A DNA stretch of 64,000 bases from Ypsolopha sequella. Taxonomy: Eukaryota > Arthropoda > Insecta > Lepidoptera > Ypsolophidae. Under the pieces are notes generated by a model. It made no database searches, was not told the DNA's origin, and worked only from the letters and a program-made list of their open reading frames with translations. The stretch covers positions 20,125,977 through 20,189,976 of the forward strand of contig OW203989.1 of assembly GCA_934047225.1 (NCBI GenBank), written 5' to 3'. Within the stretch, counting starts at the first letter, position 1, and every line of letters starts with the position of its first letter. A program made the position numbers and the translations under genes. Below, piece by piece: positions 32,123-41,698 of the stretch.

Positions 32123-32210
32123 GTGTAATTTATTCAACCGCCCGAATTCATACTGGAGAGTTGGTTAGTGATCAGGAAAAATGTTTGATGATCCTTCAGG
32201 TAAAATAATT
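32123..32210. repeat. Fragment related to the 28959 MITE
   Basis: AATTCATACTGGAGAGTTGG and TAGTGATCAGG resemble one arm of that element. Confidence 0.5.
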
Positions 32211-32662
32211 TTTGCCTTCATGACGTCCTGTCTCGTATTTTTATCTCTTTATTCAATAAGTATCGGCTTACTTTTTACATTTAGTTGCTGTAACCAATAT
32301 TATGATCTTGCCAAGTTTCTTGCCCTTCTTCTTAGCAAGACTAATCGAATGGACGGAGTTAGGCATATATTTATTATATGTATTGCATATACATATTTAT
32401 AATATTATTATTTATTCCTTATTCCTATATTTTTATTTTATTCAAGTGTATTTTTTAAAATTAAATTTAAGTAAACCCAACCTTTATTATTTCTCTGTGT
32501 ATTTCCCCATATTATTATTTATTACATAAAACTATTAGACATATATTATTTAATTAAGTATATTACATTAAAAGCGACCAGTAATAAGTGTATCTGATAT
32601 ACCTACATTACATACATAAATATATTTCATTTCATTTCATTTCACCGTATATTATATGTGAC

Positions 32663-32747
32663 ACTGGGGGTGGTCATGAAATCAATTGGCAATTTTGTTC
32701 TTTTGATGGAAGACTCGAACAGAACACGTTTTTCAGAACATCTGGAA
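32663..32747 (+). CDS. Candidate exon of unknown plus-strand gene
   Basis: The frame CDTGGGHEINWQFCSFDGR... is varied and non-repetitive and reaches a donor at TCTGGAA|GTAAAA in phase 1. The next exon (32908) begins with two bases of a split codon, so the phases agree. The 5' boundary is not determined. If not spliced, the frame runs on to TGA at 32819-32821. Product unknown. Confidence 0.3.
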
Positions 32748-32907
32748 GTAAAATGATCTCAGCCACAGCCTTTTTTGATCAAAGAGAATTAAGGCTGTGC
32801 CTCAGCTCATATCTAAGCTGAAGGAATTATTATTAGCTGCAGTTCCCCTAGTTCCATACTGCTTCGATATTTTCATTCCTTTTCTCTTTTCGCGCGCTTT
32901 TTGACAG

Positions 32908-33119
32908 ATGACGAACAAACACCACGAACCATTATGTTTATACCATATGGTCGTTCGTATTGGCCTGAAGTTAGCTGCACAATCACGTCTGACAGAAAAT
33001 TTTTGACGTTGGCGGTGCGCGACACCGGCAACCACGCGCTCCAAGCACTGCACGTCGACATGGGCGCCGTCGTCGACATCACGCTGGCACGGGGCTGCAG
33101 TCACCACACGGGGATAATG
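32908..33119 (+). CDS. Candidate exon of unknown plus-strand gene
   Basis: Bounded by a strong acceptor (pyrimidine tract, TTTTTGACAG) and a good donor (ATG|GTATGT). The 70 whole codons read DEQTPRTIMFIPYGRSYWPE... and VDITLARGCSHHTGIM. Third positions are mostly G or C in an otherwise AT-rich region, which suggests real coding selection. I do not recognise a family; there are no obvious membrane segments. The minus-strand ORF over the same bases lacks splice support. It follows the candidate exon at 32663-32747 and precedes a tiny terminal exon at 33263-33277. Confidence 0.5.
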
Positions 33120-33262
33120 GTATGTTAGCCAGAGATAGAAGAAGCGCTGTTCCATTACAACAATTGTTCTAAGTTCTAAATAGGTACAGGTAAAATGGCC
33201 AAACAAGATTCTTTATAACGTAACTGCTATATATGCATAAAAACGCCATTCTTTATTTTCAG

Positions 33263-33277
33263 AAAATGATTGAATAA
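33263..33277 (+). CDS. Possible tiny terminal exon (KMIE, stop)
   Basis: A clean acceptor (TTCTTTATTTTCAG) is followed by AAA ATG ATT GAA TAA, in phase with the donor at 33119. The intron would be 143 bp, a normal insect size. Four codons give little weight on their own. Confidence 0.3.
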   Translation, partial: KMIE

Positions 33278-33457
33278 CTAAACGAATGGAGTTCGGAATC
33301 AAGCATCTAGTTAAAGAGAAAGAAATTCCTCCTTTGGCCTCCATCCAACTGTGCTGCCATTTGCAACTGGAAATAATGATTTGAGAGGCCAGATTATTGG
33401 TTGGTGATTCAATTTAAATTGATTCAAAAAGTTTTTCATGTTTCGAAAAGCATTTTT

Positions 33458-34010
33458 AGGGTTCCTTACCTAAAAGGTACAAAAGGAACCTTAACGGTGA
33501 GACTCCGTTGTCCATCGGTCCGTATGTCACAGCCTCATAACTTTAGCACCGTTAAAGATAAAGACATGAAATTTGGCACAAAAATATCATCAATTTGCCC
33601 ACATATTACAATGTAAAAAAAAAATATGAAAAACTTGAAATTGTTCTAAATATTTCTAAAACAAAAGTGAGAAAAATATTTTTTTTTTCCTAAAAATACA
33701 ATATGGGTATCAAATTGTAGATATTAAAAAGTTAATTGTAAAAATATATACTTTTACTAATTTATTGGCACCGTTTTTGAGAAATCTTTAAAAAAGCACA
33801 AAAATATGTATGTCCCTCCCCTTATCTCCAAAACTGGTAGACCAAAAAATATGTAAAAAATCATGGTAATATGTGTTTACGTAAAGATTACAGGAAAAAT
33901 AAAGCGGTTGAAAAATTCACGAAAAAAAATAAAAAAATGACAATTAAATTTATGATCCACAATACGGAACCCTAGGTACGCCAGTCTGTCTCGCACTTGG
34001 CCGATTTTTT
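33458..34010 (+). repeat. Family A repeat (AGGGTTCC)
   Basis: Starts AGGGTTCCTTACC, has GAGACTCCGTTGTCC, GTCACAGCCTCATAACTTTA and ACGTAAAGATTACAGG, ends AATACGGAACCCTAGG then TCTCGCACTTGGCCG. Ends are short complements of each other. Closely related to 56268-56812. Sequence from 34011 to 34590 looks unique with no ORF. Confidence 0.8.
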
Positions 34011-34591
34011 AATTTAGTTTTTTTGCCCATAGTGTAAGTACTTGGGTAGGATATTTAAACATTAGTTTTGAAGTAATGCTAGGGATAAAAGACAAAAATA
34101 AGAGGCTTTATAAAACCGTGTAGTTGTGATCTCTTAACCTGTAAGACGACATGTAAAGGCTAAAGGGACCAAAGAATTTATAGAAGTTACATCGGTATTC
34201 CTGGCTCCTGGTGTAAATTTTGTATCTACATGCTAAATCTGATTTCAATTGGTCCGGTGCTTTTTTCGTTAGGCTGTAGAATTTTTTCCACAGTGGTCAA
34301 AAAAATTTAAATCCCCTCCGAAGTTGCTTGAATAATCGTCGGTTTAATTCCATCAGAGCGTCGCCGTGACTTTGATATAACGCTCAAGTAAACAGGGAGG
34401 ACAGTCCCCCCAACCTCCTCCCTCTCCAGATTAATTGTCCACATGCCTCAACGTCATCCGTCGGGAGGACGCTAAAAATCCGTGTGCATTAATTCAATCT
34501 GGTTATCTGGTGACTTTCTCTTTTTGTGAGAGCTTTGAAGCTAATGTTTCGCAGGGTACTTAAAAATGGTATCAAAGTGAACGTTGTAAGT

Positions 34592-36784
34592 AAAGTAAGG
34601 GTTCCTCAATTTATCAGATGTAGATGTTATGTAGATGTATCTAATGTAATGTAGATGAATGCAGATGTAAGTTGTTCAAAAGTAAGGGTTCCTCAATGCA
34701 GATGTAAGTTGTTCAAAAGTAAGGGTTCCCCAATGCAGATGTAAGTTGTTCAAAAGTAAGGGTTCCTCAATGCAGATCTAAGTTGTTCAGAAGTAAGGGT
34801 TCTTAATGCAGATGCAAGTTGTTCAAAAGTAAGTGTTCCTCAATGCAGATGTAAGTTGTTCAAAAGTAAGGGTTCTTCAATGCAGATGTAAGTTGTTCAA
34901 AAGTAAGGGTTACTCAATGCAGTTGTGAGTTGTTCAAAAGTAAGGGTTCTTCAATGCATATGTAAGTTGTTCAAAAGTAAGGGTTCCTCAATGGAGATGT
35001 AAGTTGTTCAAAAGTAAGGGTTCCCCAATGCAGATGTAAGTTGTTCAAAAGTAAGGGTTCCTCAATGCAGATCTAAGTTGTTCAGAAGTAAGGGTTCTTA
35101 ATGCAGATGCAAGTTGTTCAAAAGTAAGTGTTCCTCAATGCAGATGTAAGTTGTTCAAAAGTAAGGGTTCTTCAATGCAGATGTAAGTTGTTCAAAAGTA
35201 AGGGTTACTCAATGCAGTTGTGAGTTGTTCAAAAGTAAGGGTTCTTCAATGCATATGTAAGTTGTTCAAAAGTAAGGGTTCCTCAATGGAGATGTAAGTT
35301 GTTCAAAAGTAAGGGTTCCCCAATGCAGATGTAAGTTGTTCAAAAGTAAGGGTTCCTCAATGCAGATCTAAGTTGTTCAGAAGTAAGGGTTCTTAATGCA
35401 GATGCAAGTTGTTCAAAAGTAAGTGTTCCTCAATGCAGATGTAAGTTGTTCAAAAGTAAGGGTTCTTCAATGCAGATGTAAGTTGTTCAAAAGTAAGGGT
35501 TACTCAATGCAGTTGTGAGTTGTTCAAAAGTAAGGGTTCTTCAATGCATATGTAAGTTGTTCAAAAGTAAGGGTTCCTCAATGCCGATCTAAGTTGTTCA
35601 GAAGTAAGGGTTCTTAATGCAGATGCAAGTTGTTCAAAAGTAAGTGTTCCTCAATGCAGATGTAAGTTGTTCAAAAGTAAGGGTTCCTCAATGCAGATCT
35701 AAGTTGTTCAGAAGTAAGGGTTCTTAATGCAGATGCAAGTTGTTCAAAAGTAAGTGTTCCTCAATGCAGATGTAAGTTGTTCAAAAGTAAGGGTTCTTCA
35801 ATGCAGATGTAAGTTGTTCAAAAGTAAGGGTTACTCAATGCAGTTGTGAGTTGTTCAAAAGTAAGGGTTCTTCAATGCATATGTAAGTTGTTCAAAAGTA
35901 AGGGTTCCTCAATGCAGATCTAAGTTGTTCAGAAGTAAGGGTTCTTAATGCAGATGCAAGTTGTTCAAAAGTAAGTGTTCCTCAATGCAGATGTAAGTTG
36001 TTCAAAAGTAAGGGTTCTTCAATGCATATGTAAGTTGTTCAAAAGTAAGGGTTCCTCAATGGAGATGTAAGTTGTTCAAAAGTAAGGGTTCCCCAATGCA
36101 GATGTAAGTTGTTCAAAAGTAAGGGTTCCTCAATGCAGATCTAAGTTGTTCAGAAGTAAGGGTTCTTAATGCAGATGCAAGTTGTTCAAAAGTAAGTGTT
36201 CCTCAATGCAGATGTAAGTTGTTCAAAAGTAAGGGTTCTTCAATGCAGATGTAAGTTGTTCAAAAGTAAGGGTTACTCAATGCAGTTGTGAGTTGTTCAA
36301 AAGTAAGGGTTCTTCAATGCATATGTAAGTTGTTCAAAAGTAAGGGTTCCTCAATGCAGATCTAAGTTGTTCAGAAGTAAGGGTTCTTAATGCAGATGCA
36401 AGTTGTTCAAAAGTAAGTGTTCCTCAATGCAGATGTAAGTTGTTCAAAAGTAAGGGTTCCTCAATGCAGATCTAAGTTGTTCAGAAGTAAGGGTTCTTAA
36501 TGCAGATGCAAGTTGTTCAAAAGTAAGTGTTCCTCAATGCAGATGTAAGTTGTTCAAAAGTAAGGGTTCTTCAATGCAGATGTAAGTTGTTCAAAAGTAA
36601 GGGTTACTCAATGCAGTTGTGAGTTGTTCAAAAGTAAGGGTTCTTCAATGCATATGTAAGTTGTTCAAAAGTAAGGGTTCCTCAATGCAGATCTAAGTTG
36701 TTCAGAAGTAAGGGTTCTTAATGCAGATGCAAGTTGTTCAAAAGTAAGTGTTCCTCAATGCAGATGTAAGTTGTTCAAAAGTAA
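34592..36784 (+). repeat. 37-bp tandem array, left part, higher-order structure
   Basis: Unit AAGTAAGGGTTCCTCAATGC + AGATGTAAGTTGTTCAA. The edge (34592-34660) is degenerate; full units follow. Variants are recognisable (AGATCTAAG/CAGAAG; TTCTTAATGC, 36 bp; GTGTTCC; TTACTC..AGTTGTGAG; AGATG replaced by ATATG; CAATGGAG; CCCCAATG) and recur in fixed order. The variant with GCAGATCTA (once GCCGATCTA) falls at 34771, 35066, 35361, 35582, 35692 and 35913: spacings 295, 295, 221, 110 and 221, that is 8-, 8-, 6-, 3- and 6-unit repeats. Confidence 0.95.
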
Positions 36785-37117
36785 TAATAATAATAATAAA
36801 ATTCTTTATTGCACATTAAAATAAATCAGTACAAAAGGCGAACTTAATGCTAATTAGCATTATCTTCCAGTTGACCTTAGGTGTTGAGGATAATTTAGGG
36901 TAGTGCCAAGAATATATATTTAGGAGAAAGCACTCAAATCGTTGGGAATTAAATAGGGGAAATGGGAGATTTATACTAAATAAACATAGTAAAATAAAAA
37001 TATAATACAATACGTAAATAAGATATTAAAAATACTTATATATTACATAATAAAATAAATATTGGACGTAATTTTAAAAATGACTCGGGAACGACAAAAA
37101 TAGAGCTGATAACAATT

Positions 37118-40100
37118 TTAACAATTTTGCATCTTTAAATAGTGAAGGAAGACTTTATTTTTAAAAACATTAGTTGAGGGTGATTCTCGGACACTCAAGG
37201 GCAGATTGTTCCAGAGACGGATTGCTGATACAGTGAACGAATAAGTGTACATATCTGACTTGTGTTCGGGAGTTCGAAGGAGAAGAGCTTTACTAGGCCG
37301 CTGAAGGCGATCAAGCGAGAGAAGGTAAGTAAATCTGTCTTTGAGATAAGGGGGAGAAAGGGGGTCATTAAGGATATTGTATAGAAGTGTTAAAACATGT
37401 GCATTGCGTCGATTTCGGATACTGAGCCAGTTTAATTCAGATCGGTACTGAGAAATATGGTCGTATTTGCGGAGGCCAAAGATATAGCGTATGCATACAT
37501 TAAGGATACGATCCAGTTTGTCAAGCAATACTTCCGTAAGGTCAGGGTAGCAAACATCTGCGTAGTCTATGATGGGGAGTAGGAGTGAGTTGACTAGCGT
37601 GACCTTAACGGAATAAGGCAGAAACTTCTGCATGCGCTTTAGAGAGTGCATGGACGCGAAAATCTTTTTGCTGACTTCAGTCACATGCAAGTCCCAGGAC
37701 AAATCGTTTTGAATGTAGAGCCCGAGGTTTTTAACAGAGGTGCAGTATTTCAATGGGGTACCATTAAAGTAAACTGGTGGGAGAGAACTCAGATCAGTTT
37801 TATTAACAAGGGCTCTGCTGCCAACAATCATAACCTGCGTCTTGGACGGATTAACTACAAGACCGAACTGTTCCGACCATTGGCTGATGTGATCTAAATC
37901 GGATGTCATCTTCTGTATAGCTATATGTAAAAGGTCTTGTTTAAAAGTTAAGTAGAGCTGAAGGTCATCCGCGTACATGTGATAGGAGCTAAAGTTTATG
38001 GTAGAAACAATTGTGTTAATAAACACAGAAAACAGAAGAGGGGATAATACACCGCCCTGAGGCACACCAGCAGTAACGTTGCACCAGTCCGAGAAACAAT
38101 CATTAGATCGTATACGTTGCTGACGCCCGTAAAGATATGAGTGGAGCCACATGACGACAGAATCTGACACATTAAGAGAGCGGAGAATAGCGAGCAGTAT
38201 ATCGTAGTCAATACAATTAAAAGCGCTGCTGAAGTCAAGTAGAGTGAGGAGAGTAAGTTGCCTATCGTCCATAGCTTCGCGAAAGTCATCAGTAATTTTG
38301 ATAAGGGCAGTACACGTACTGTGGGATGGACGAAATCCCGATTGGAGAGGGTTAAGGAGGTTATGTGAATGAAGAAAGTTCGAGAGTTGCCGATTAACCA
38401 CACGTTCCAAAACCTTCGACAGAAAAGGGAGTACAGAGATGGGTCGATAGTCTTTAAATTGTGAGGGTTCAGAAGTTTTAGGGACTGGTACCATGTACGC
38501 GAATTTCCATAAGTTTGGGAAAGTGCTGGTGGAGATAGAGAAATTAATGATATGCGTGATAGCAGGGAGAATTACTTTGAGGATTGGGAGAAGAAGATCA
38601 CGGCCAATAGCATCGTGCCCAACAGCTTTGCTATGGATAGAGAGTACAATTTTCTCAATGTCAGACTCAGATACAGGGGTGAAAGCAAAGCTAGTATGGG
38701 TTGGGGGAGGTGCGGCTAGAATTCGCCTAAGAGAGAGATCCTTCAGTGTAGAGTCAATGGTATGAGGGGGGGAAGAAAAATGGCGATTCAGACCATTCAG
38801 ATCCAGAGATGGGTTGAGATCTTGTCTAGACTTGCCAAAGCCCAACCTGCGAAGAAATTGCCAGAGGTTGTGAGGGTTGCAGTTTTCGATGGAGGAATGG
38901 ATGTGCCGACGTTTAGCATTCCGGATCATTTGATTGCACCGATTCCTAGCGGACTTGAAACTGAGCCAATTTTCTTCGGTGGGTCGTTTTTTGTGCTTGC
39001 GTCTGAGACTGTCTCTTTTGGCCATGAACCTGCGTATTTCATTCGTAAGCCAAGGAGATGGAGCTTGCTTCATACGTACAGGGTGAATGGGTGCATGGAC
39101 GTCATAGAGGCCAATAATCAATTTATTGAATAATTCGATCACATCATCGACTGTGGCAAGACCTTCCAGTCGAGACCAATCTATCGCCTTTGCGTCAGAT
39201 ATAAGTCTGTCTACGTTCATTGCCGCAAAATTTCTGTGAAGTAGGATTTTGGGTTTAAGCTTCGGTATTTTTAATTTATATGAGGCATAGATCAAGTCAT
39301 GGTGAGAAAAACCAGAAGCAGTAAACTGACCATGACATGCAATCCTATCTGGGTTAGAAGTGAGAACCAGGTCTAGTAGTGTGTGTGAGTCGCCTACGTG
39401 GTGAGTCGCTTCTAGCGGCATAATCGAGACGTTAACCGAGGAGGTTAGCGTCCGAAGCTTACGAGAGCGGACGTCATCACACAGGAGGTCAGTATTGAGG
39501 TCACCCATGATAAGAACATGTTCATAGCTAGGGAGATGCATGTCCAGCAGCTTTTCTAAAGTATCGAAGTAATCGACTGTAGGTGGTGGATACAAAACAC
39601 CAAGTAGAAATTTTGCGGTCGTAAAATCTAGCTCAATGAGGAGGTATTCCATAAATGGCTTCGCTCTATTGTACTCAGGTGGCGAGTGGGAGATAATTTT
39701 GTACTTGATATCCGAGCGAAGGTAAATGGCTACGCCGCCACTGCCTGCCCCAGTGCGGTCATTTCTGACAAGCACGTAACCAGGTATAGCGACGGAAGTA
39801 GAAGGTATTGTAGGTTTGAGGTACGACTCTGAGACAAGACAAGCATGTATGCAATTACTGTTAAAGGTGGCAAGGAACTCAGCATAATGCCCGTATATGC
39901 TTTGTGCATTCACGTGGCAAATGTTCAAGTTTTTTTTATGGTGCAAAAAAGTGGTGTTCAGCAAATCGCTAAGTTGAACGGGAAGCTGGGAGTCATCAAC
40001 AGCATCAGAAAATGAGTCAGTTGAGTCCAGGGAACAATATAAATCAGAGTTAAAAGATAAATCCATAAATATGTATAAGAAAAATAAATATAGAAGTATA

Positions 40101-40120
40101 TAAAATATAGAAGGGAACAC
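37118..40120 (-). CDS. LINE ORF2: endonuclease and reverse transcriptase
   Basis: 1000 codons, intact. Residues about 65-285 are an APE-type endonuclease: NICHVNAQS (66-74), SES with the metal-binding Glu (97-99), GDLNTD (206-211), LLDLVLTS (248-255) and SHHD (272-275). The spelling SHHD in place of SDH is unusual. Residues about 545-800 are the reverse transcriptase: VPVPK, DYRPISVLPFLSKVLE, motif A LDFSSAFN (Asp629), motif B GVPQGGVLSPLLF (685-697), motif C YADD (716-719). The C-terminal half-domain follows with LNWLSIRNRRNA. The enzyme nicks target DNA and reverse transcribes its own RNA at the nick. The first 18 residues are hydrophobic and look like translated UTR; Met19 (40066) is the likelier start. 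Long plus-strand ORFs over this gene are shadows. Confidence 0.92.
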   Translation of the reverse strand: MFPSIFYILLYLFFLYIFMDLSFNSDLYCSLDSTDSFSDAVDDSQLPVQLSDLLNTTFLHHKKNLNICHVNAQSIYGHYAEFLATFNSNCIHACLVSESYLKPTIPSTSVAIPGYVLVRNDRTGAGSGGVAIYLRSDIKYKIISHSPPEYNRAKPFMEYLLIELDFTTAKFLLGVLYPPPTVDYFDTLEKLLDMHLPSYEHVLIMGDLNTDLLCDDVRSRKLRTLTSSVNVSIMPLEATHHVGDSHTLLDLVLTSNPDRIACHGQFTASGFSHHDLIYASYKLKIPKLKPKILLHRNFAAMNVDRLISDAKAIDWSRLEGLATVDDVIELFNKLIIGLYDVHAPIHPVRMKQAPSPWLTNEIRRFMAKRDSLRRKHKKRPTEENWLSFKSARNRCNQMIRNAKRRHIHSSIENCNPHNLWQFLRRLGFGKSRQDLNPSLDLNGLNRHFSSPPHTIDSTLKDLSLRRILAAPPPTHTSFAFTPVSESDIEKIVLSIHSKAVGHDAIGRDLLLPILKVILPAITHIINFSISTSTFPNLWKFAYMVPVPKTSEPSQFKDYRPISVLPFLSKVLERVVNRQLSNFLHSHNLLNPLQSGFRPSHSTCTALIKITDDFREAMDDRQLTLLTLLDFSSAFNCIDYDILLAILRSLNVSDSVVMWLHSYLYGRQQRIRSNDCFSDWCNVTAGVPQGGVLSPLLFSVFINTIVSTINFSSYHMYADDLQLYLTFKQDLLHIAIQKMTSDLDHISQWSEQFGLVVNPSKTQVMIVGSRALVNKTDLSSLPPVYFNGTPLKYCTSVKNLGLYIQNDLSWDLHVTEVSKKIFASMHSLKRMQKFLPYSVKVTLVNSLLLPIIDYADVCYPDLTEVLLDKLDRILNVCIRYIFGLRKYDHISQYRSELNWLSIRNRRNAHVLTLLYNILNDPLSPPYLKDRFTYLLSLDRLQRPSKALLLRTPEHKSDMYTYSFTVSAIRLWNNLPLSVRESPSTNVFKNKVFLHYLKMQNC

Positions 40121-40718
40121 AATAATAAATAATAAACAAGTGACTGTGGCAAAACCTGACTAAACTTTACCGCAACACTGCCAGTTCACCGTGGATAAAT
40201 CCAAATGGAACCTTAGTGGAATTTTTACATAATAGGTATGGGTACAACGAGTTCAAACAGTTACAATTTGAAACATTAAACAAATCTCCAAGACCGGCAT
40301 TAAACAAACAAATTATTTCAGTGAAACGGAACGTATGAATTAAAAGTTTGACGTCAGTGGATGCAGTATTAAAATGCAATATAATTATATTATAAAGCCA
40401 GCCAAGGAAAAGTTACGTAAACATATCTGAAGTAAACACATACTAGTTGCATGCAACAACAAAACGTCAGACAAACGTCAAACGATAGCAAAAACAAAAT
40501 AAAGTGACTGCTGCTGAATTGCTGACTAAACTAAACTAACACAAAATTATCACAAAAGACGGTGGAATGGAATAAAACTAATATTTTCAGAAAAATACCG
40601 TTGCTGAGAGATTAAAGATTTGTGATCAACCTTGCTCAAAGTCTGAACAGGTAATAAGAACTCGGGGTCTTGGAGACCCAATGCAACACTACAAATAAGA
40701 TAAAACTACATTTGCTGT

Positions 40719-41450
40719 TTATTTTTTCAGAGCAGCAGCCCGCTTTAGTCTGGTGGAACTAGCTGCATTAGGAAATTTGGCTGTATATTCCTGTAACTGC
40801 TCCAATGAGTTAAGCCGAACCTTGGTGCTATCGGGGAGCTTCATATATAGATTTTCATCTTGAGACCAACAACCTTTTACTCCGTGCAGTCTTCGAGCTT
40901 CAGCGAAAATCTGCCTGCGCGAGGCTGTCAGAAACTCAGCAATGGAAATGCTGCATCCCTTTAGTTCCTTCTTCTGTCGCCACACTGAAGAGCGGTCATC
41001 CAATGAAGAAAACTTCACAAGCACTGGACGACTGCTGCTTTTGTCTGAAGAAGGCTTACCGAGGCGGTAGCAAGACTTGATAGATGCTTTTGAGAACTGA
41101 GCAATCTTCAGTTTCTGAGTCACCGTTTCTGTGATGACAGCCGACACATCATCTATGGATTCATCAATCCCACGAAACAGCAAAAATTTTCGCCGTCCCT
41201 GGTTGTCCAAATCATCCACAGTCTGAGAAATGGATAATATCTGCTGCCTGAGGAGGCCAACAGTCTCCTTCATCCACTCCTTGAAAATTTGGAACTCGCC
41301 GGCCAGCTGCTCAAGACTCAGAGGATCCTTTGTGGCAGCTGTCATCCTTGCTTCAAAGCTTGCCATGGAGTCCAGGAATCTTCTCTCCATGTTATTGACA
41401 GCAGCCAAGGGCTCCAGGGTGGCGGTCTTGGCAACTTTAGGCTTACCCAT
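40719..41450 (-). CDS. LINE ORF1: coiled coil plus RRM-like RNA-binding protein
   Basis: 243 codons, intact, starting MGKPKVAK about 250 bp from the element 5' end. Residues about 20-85 are a coiled-coil candidate with heptad hydrophobics and few prolines. Residues about 86-170 (RRKFLLFRGIDES, then VLVKFSSLDDRSSVWRQKKE) have the layout of the L1-type ORF1 RRM-like fold; the C-terminal part (ISIAEFLTASRRQIFAEARR) resembles its C-terminal domain. Such proteins trimerise, coat the LINE RNA and act as chaperones. There are no CCHC zinc knuckles. The C-terminus is basic (RLKRAAALKK). It is the upstream cistron of the retrotransposon; ORF2 begins 600 bp or more downstream. Confidence 0.85.
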   Translation of the reverse strand: MGKPKVAKTATLEPLAAVNNMERRFLDSMASFEARMTAATKDPLSLEQLAGEFQIFKEWMKETVGLLRQQILSISQTVDDLDNQGRRKFLLFRGIDESIDDVSAVITETVTQKLKIAQFSKASIKSCYRLGKPSSDKSSSRPVLVKFSSLDDRSSVWRQKKELKGCSISIAEFLTASRRQIFAEARRLHGVKGCWSQDENLYMKLPDSTKVRLNSLEQLQEYTAKFPNAASSTRLKRAAALKK

Positions 41451-41698
41451 AGTGTATCTTGTGTAAATACAGTAGAAGTTCCTAAGTGTGGTGAGGTGAG
41501 GTTATGAGGTGACTGGCAGTTTGTGGGTTACTGTAGCATAACCCAGGTGCAGCAACACATCAGCCAGATAGTGGACACTGTTAGCACTTTATTTAAATAC
41601 AATTTGGACTAATAATATGTAAGTAACTAATTTATTTAATTAAAATATGTGAGAGCTCACAAATATGTGTGTTGTTTGTTTCACATCTACCTTCGGAA

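Larger units (their letters stand above)
36785..41698 (-). mobile_element. Full-length non-LTR retrotransposon, CR1/Rex1-like group
   Basis: About 4.9 kb inserted in the tandem array, with target duplication AAAAGTAA (36777-36784; 41699-41706). Minus-strand order: 5' UTR about 250 bp, ORF1, about 600-bp spacer, ORF2, 3' UTR about 330 bp, and a TTA-repeat tail (36785-36799) after AATAAAGAATTTTA. Both ORFs are uninterrupted and the array phase is kept across it, so the insertion is recent. The 600-bp spacer between ORFs is longer than usual and is the main oddity. Group assignment rests on the ORF2 C-terminal pattern (LNWLSIRNRRNAHVLTLLYN); the exact clade is uncertain. Confidence 0.9.

Noticed and set aside
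32802..33206. 134-codon minus-strand ORF
   Set aside because: Overlaps the plus-strand exon candidate that has better splice signals and codon bias; it has no domain-like pattern.
37646..39133. Plus-strand ORFs of up to 123 codons over the LINE ORF2
   Set aside because: They are opposite an intact, motif-bearing reverse transcriptase and have no features of their own.
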